6,739 nucleotides of DNA from Candidatus Pacearchaeota archaeon. GTDB lineage: Archaea > Nanoarchaeota > Nanoarchaeia > Pacearchaeales > GW2011-AR1. Where the stretch lies: NCBI GenBank assembly GCA_002686195.1, contig NZAS01000050.1, positions 3,050 to 9,788 on the forward strand. Direction: 5' to 3'. Positions 4,947-6,739 of the stretch are shown here, piece by piece. The translations under genes were made by a program, and so were the position numbers. The notes beneath the pieces are model-generated. The model had not been told where the DNA came from. It saw only the letters and a list, made by a program, of their open reading frames with translations, and ran no database searches. Position 1 is the first letter of the stretch, and the number at the start of each line of letters is the position of its first letter.

Positions 4947-6652
4947 TTGAGTTTAAGTATGTTCGCTGGAAGAACTTTCTTTCTACCGGCAATCAATTTA
5001 TAGAGATACAACTAAACCGAAACCCCACTACACTAATTATTGGAGAAAATGGTGCGGGTAAGTCAACTGTTCTTGATGCTTTATGTTTTGGCTTATTTGG
5101 TAAGCCATTTCGTGGAATTAATAAACCACAGTTACTAAACTCTGTGAATAATGCTGGTTGTATTGTAGAGGTAGATTTTAAAATTGGCACAAAGAAAATC
5201 AAGGTGGTTCGTGGTATCAAACCAAACATCTTTGAGATATACATCAATGGAAAGATGTATAATCAGGACGCAAATGCAAGAGATTATCAGAGGTATCTTG
5301 AACAACAAATTCTTAAATTGAATTATCGAAGCTTCACTCAGGTTGTGATTTTAGGTTCATCTACCTTCATTCCATTCATGCAGTTGAAAGCTCGTCATCG
5401 AAGAGAGGTGGTTGAGGAGATTCTTGATATTCAAATCTTCTCATTGATGAATATGTTGTTGAAGATAAAAATTAAGAATATATCAGAAAACATGCGTGAT
5501 ATTGATTATCAAAAGGAACTTACTACCGAGAAGATTGTACTACAGGAAAAGTATATTAATGATGTAAAGAAGAATAAGGATAAACTGATTAAAGAGAAGA
5601 CTAAACTTATTAGTGATAATGAAGAGGAGATTATTTCGAGAAAGTCCAGTATCTATAAAATTCAACAGGAGAATAATATCCTATTAAGCCAAATTTCTGA
5701 TAACGAGAAAATTAAAGAGAACTATACTAAATTTAAAGATATAAAGTCTACTTTAGTAGAAAAACATAAAGCACATTCTCAAACAGTTGATTTCTTTGAG
5801 AATAATGATGATTGTCCTACTTGTCAGCAACATATAGATGAAATTTTTAAAAAGGAAATGATATCTGATAAGCAGGAAGATGTAATGAAACTTTCAGATG
5901 CTCTGCAAAGACTTGAAACGGAATTAAAGAAGGTAAAAAAGAGACAAAAAGAGATTTCAAATATTGCAGATGAAATTAGAGAGAATGAAGTACAGATTGC
6001 AAAATATAACAGTTCTGTTGTGCAACTTGAAAAATTTAATTCTACACTGCAAACCGAGATTGCTCAATTTAAAACTGGTGATGTAAGTAAATCTGACTAT
6101 AAGAAATTGAAAGGTCTAAAAAAGGAGCTGTCTACTATAGAAAACCACAAATTAAAACTCCGTGAAGATTTAACTTATTTTGAAGCTGCAAGAAGTATGT
6201 TACAAGATACTGGCATCAAGACCAAGATTATCAAACAGTATCTTCCTATCATGAATAAGTTGATTAATACCTATCTAATTTCTATGGAGTTTTATGTGAA
6301 CTTTACTCTGAACGAAAGTTTTGAGGAAACCATCAAGTCAAGATATCGTGATGAGTTTACTTATGATTCGTTCAGTGAAGGTGAGAAGATGCGTATTGAT
6401 TTGGCACTTCTGTTTACATGGAGAGCTGTTGCAAAGATGAAGAACAGCACCAACACTAATCTACTAATGCTGGATGAGATTTTTGATAGTTCCCTAGATA
6501 GTACAGGTACAGATGAGTTTCTGAAAATTCTCAACACGCTCTCTGATGAGAACATTTTTGTTATCAGTCACAAACAGGATGTGCTGGTGGATAAGTTTAG
6601 AAGCACAATTAAATTTGAGAAGGTTAGGAATTTTAGCCATGTGGTGGAATAG
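4943..6652 (+). CDS. gp46: gp46, Rad50/SbcC-type ATPase subunit (TTG start)
   Basis: This is the SMC-like ATPase partner of gp47; ATP binding and DNA control the nuclease. The 569 residues (T4: about 560) show the Walker A GENGAGKST (34-42), Q-loop Q133, a first coiled-coil arm (about 180-285), a zinc-hook CPTC (291-294), a returning arm (about 300-420), signature SFSEGEK (476-482), Walker B LLMLDEIFD (507-515), D-loop SSLD (516-519) and the switch histidine H543. The start is TTG at 4943, overlapping the gp47 stop as TTGA. The frame has a stop at 4922-4924 and no other start codon between it and this TTG, and the conserved WKNFLSTG begins at residue 9, so TTG is well supported. AGGA (4930-4933) lies 9 bases upstream. 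All ATPase residues are intact. Confidence 0.96.
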   Translation: MIEFKYVRWKNFLSTGNQFIEIQLNRNPTTLIIGENGAGKSTVLDALCFGLFGKPFRGINKPQLLNSVNNAGCIVEVDFKIGTKKIKVVRGIKPNIFEIYINGKMYNQDANARDYQRYLEQQILKLNYRSFTQVVILGSSTFIPFMQLKARHRREVVEEILDIQIFSLMNMLLKIKIKNISENMRDIDYQKELTTEKIVLQEKYINDVKKNKDKLIKEKTKLISDNEEEIISRKSSIYKIQQENNILLSQISDNEKIKENYTKFKDIKSTLVEKHKAHSQTVDFFENNDDCPTCQQHIDEIFKKEMISDKQEDVMKLSDALQRLETELKKVKKRQKEISNIADEIRENEVQIAKYNSSVVQLEKFNSTLQTEIAQFKTGDVSKSDYKKLKGLKKELSTIENHKLKLREDLTYFEAARSMLQDTGIKTKIIKQYLPIMNKLINTYLISMEFYVNFTLNESFEETIKSRYRDEFTYDSFSEGEKMRIDLALLFTWRAVAKMKNSTNTNLLMLDEIFDSSLDSTGTDEFLKILNTLSDENIFVISHKQDVLVDKFRSTIKFEKVRNFSHVVE

Positions 6653-6739
6653 TGGGCAAGAGAAGTAATTTTGAAAGAAAGCCCAGAGACTATTACCAAA
6701 CGCCAATTGAGGCGGTAGAGCCTCTTTTACCACATTTAC
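6652..6739 (+). CDS. 5' end of a probable phage DNA methyltransferase (truncated by window)
   Basis: A GTG at 6652 shares its first base with the gp46 TAG (TAGTG) and opens a frame that runs to the window edge, giving 29 residues beginning MGKRSNFERKPRDYYQTP and containing IEAVEPLLPHL. The D-Y-Y-x-T-P pattern followed by AVxPLLPHL is typical of the N-terminus of phage SAM-dependent, often adenine-N6, DNA methyltransferases; the catalytic motifs lie beyond the window. The frame has a stop at 6634-6636 and no other start codon before GTG. One-base overlap suggests coupling to gp46. TGGGC (6653-6657) can pair with GCCCA (6681-6685), which might partly mask the start. The identity rests on this short N-terminus and needs the rest of the gene. 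Confidence 0.6.
   Translation, partial: MGKRSNFERKPRDYYQTPIEAVEPLLPHL
6701..6728 (+). other. Two mutually exclusive hairpins in the methyltransferase 5' coding region
   Basis: CGCC (6701-6704) can pair with GGCG (6711-6714) around AATTGA. Alternatively GAGGC (6709-6713) pairs with GCCTC (6720-6724) around GGTAGA and is followed by TTTT (6725-6728), a short terminator-like shape. The two share bases 6711-6713 and cannot form together. The stems are only 4-5 bp and lie inside codons for the conserved TPIEAVEPLL segment, so coding constraint may explain them. Confidence 0.25.

Noticed and set aside
6494..6733. A 79-codon minus-strand open frame at the right end
   Set aside because: It overlaps the conserved gp46 Walker B and C-terminus and the start of the next gene, both strongly supported on the + strand.
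1..6739. CRISPR arrays, tRNA genes, insertion sequences, homing endonucleases or introns
   Set aside because: I saw no regularly spaced repeats, no cloverleaf-like segments, no transposase or endonuclease motifs, and every core gene is uninterrupted.

Overview
The window looks like a core segment of a T4-like (Tevenvirinae-type) myovirus genome. It is AT-rich (about one-third GC by eye), tightly packed and coded entirely on the + strand. The gene order, a structural gene followed by uvsY, uvsW, a small Sm-like protein, gp55, gp47 and gp46, resembles that recalled for marine T4-like phages (cyanophages and related marine myophages) more than that of enterobacterial T4. The host cannot be named from the sequence.

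Layout. Bases 1-128 hold the 3' end of an unrecognised gene. Its last codons contain an exact T4 late-promoter box (TATAAATA, 120-127). Next comes a tail-tube-fold structural protein (133-720) and a 115-bp non-coding gap with nested inverted repeats (721-835). The recombination genes follow: uvsY (836-1267) and uvsW (1267-2742), joined by a TAATG overlap. A 92-bp offset duplication of the uvsW 3' end leads into a small Sm-like protein (2831-3232). A 109-bp gap then holds a perfect-consensus sigma-70 promoter (TTGACA-N17-TATAAT) and, on the minus strand, a second exact TATAAATA box. The run gp55 (3345-3890), gp47 (3891-4946), gp46 (4943-6652) is packed with no spacing. The window ends in the first 29 codons of a probable DNA methyltransferase (from 6652). 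No stretch over 300 bases lacks a gene. I see no tRNA, insertion sequence, CRISPR array or integrase.

How the genes work together. gp46/gp47 (an Rad50/Mre11-type pair) resect DNA ends. UvsY loads the phage recombinase (UvsX, outside the window) on gp32-coated DNA. UvsW remodels branched intermediates and R-loops and helps the shift from origin-dependent to recombination-dependent replication. gp55 is the late sigma factor, which recognises TATAAATA boxes with the sliding clamp. The window thus holds the late sigma gene, an early promoter of host type that would drive it, and at least one late promoter it would read.

Most interesting points: (1) both copies of the duplicated uvsW 3' end encode the same seven C-terminal residues plus a stop, differing only at synonymous positions; (2) a textbook EF-hand calcium-binding loop sits in the acidic tail of the Sm-like protein; (3) a perfect sigma-70 promoter drives the late sigma gene, with its -35 inside a dyad; (4) an exact antisense late-promoter box lies in the same gap; (5) the late promoter before the tail gene predicts a leaderless mRNA; (6) gp46 begins with TTG.
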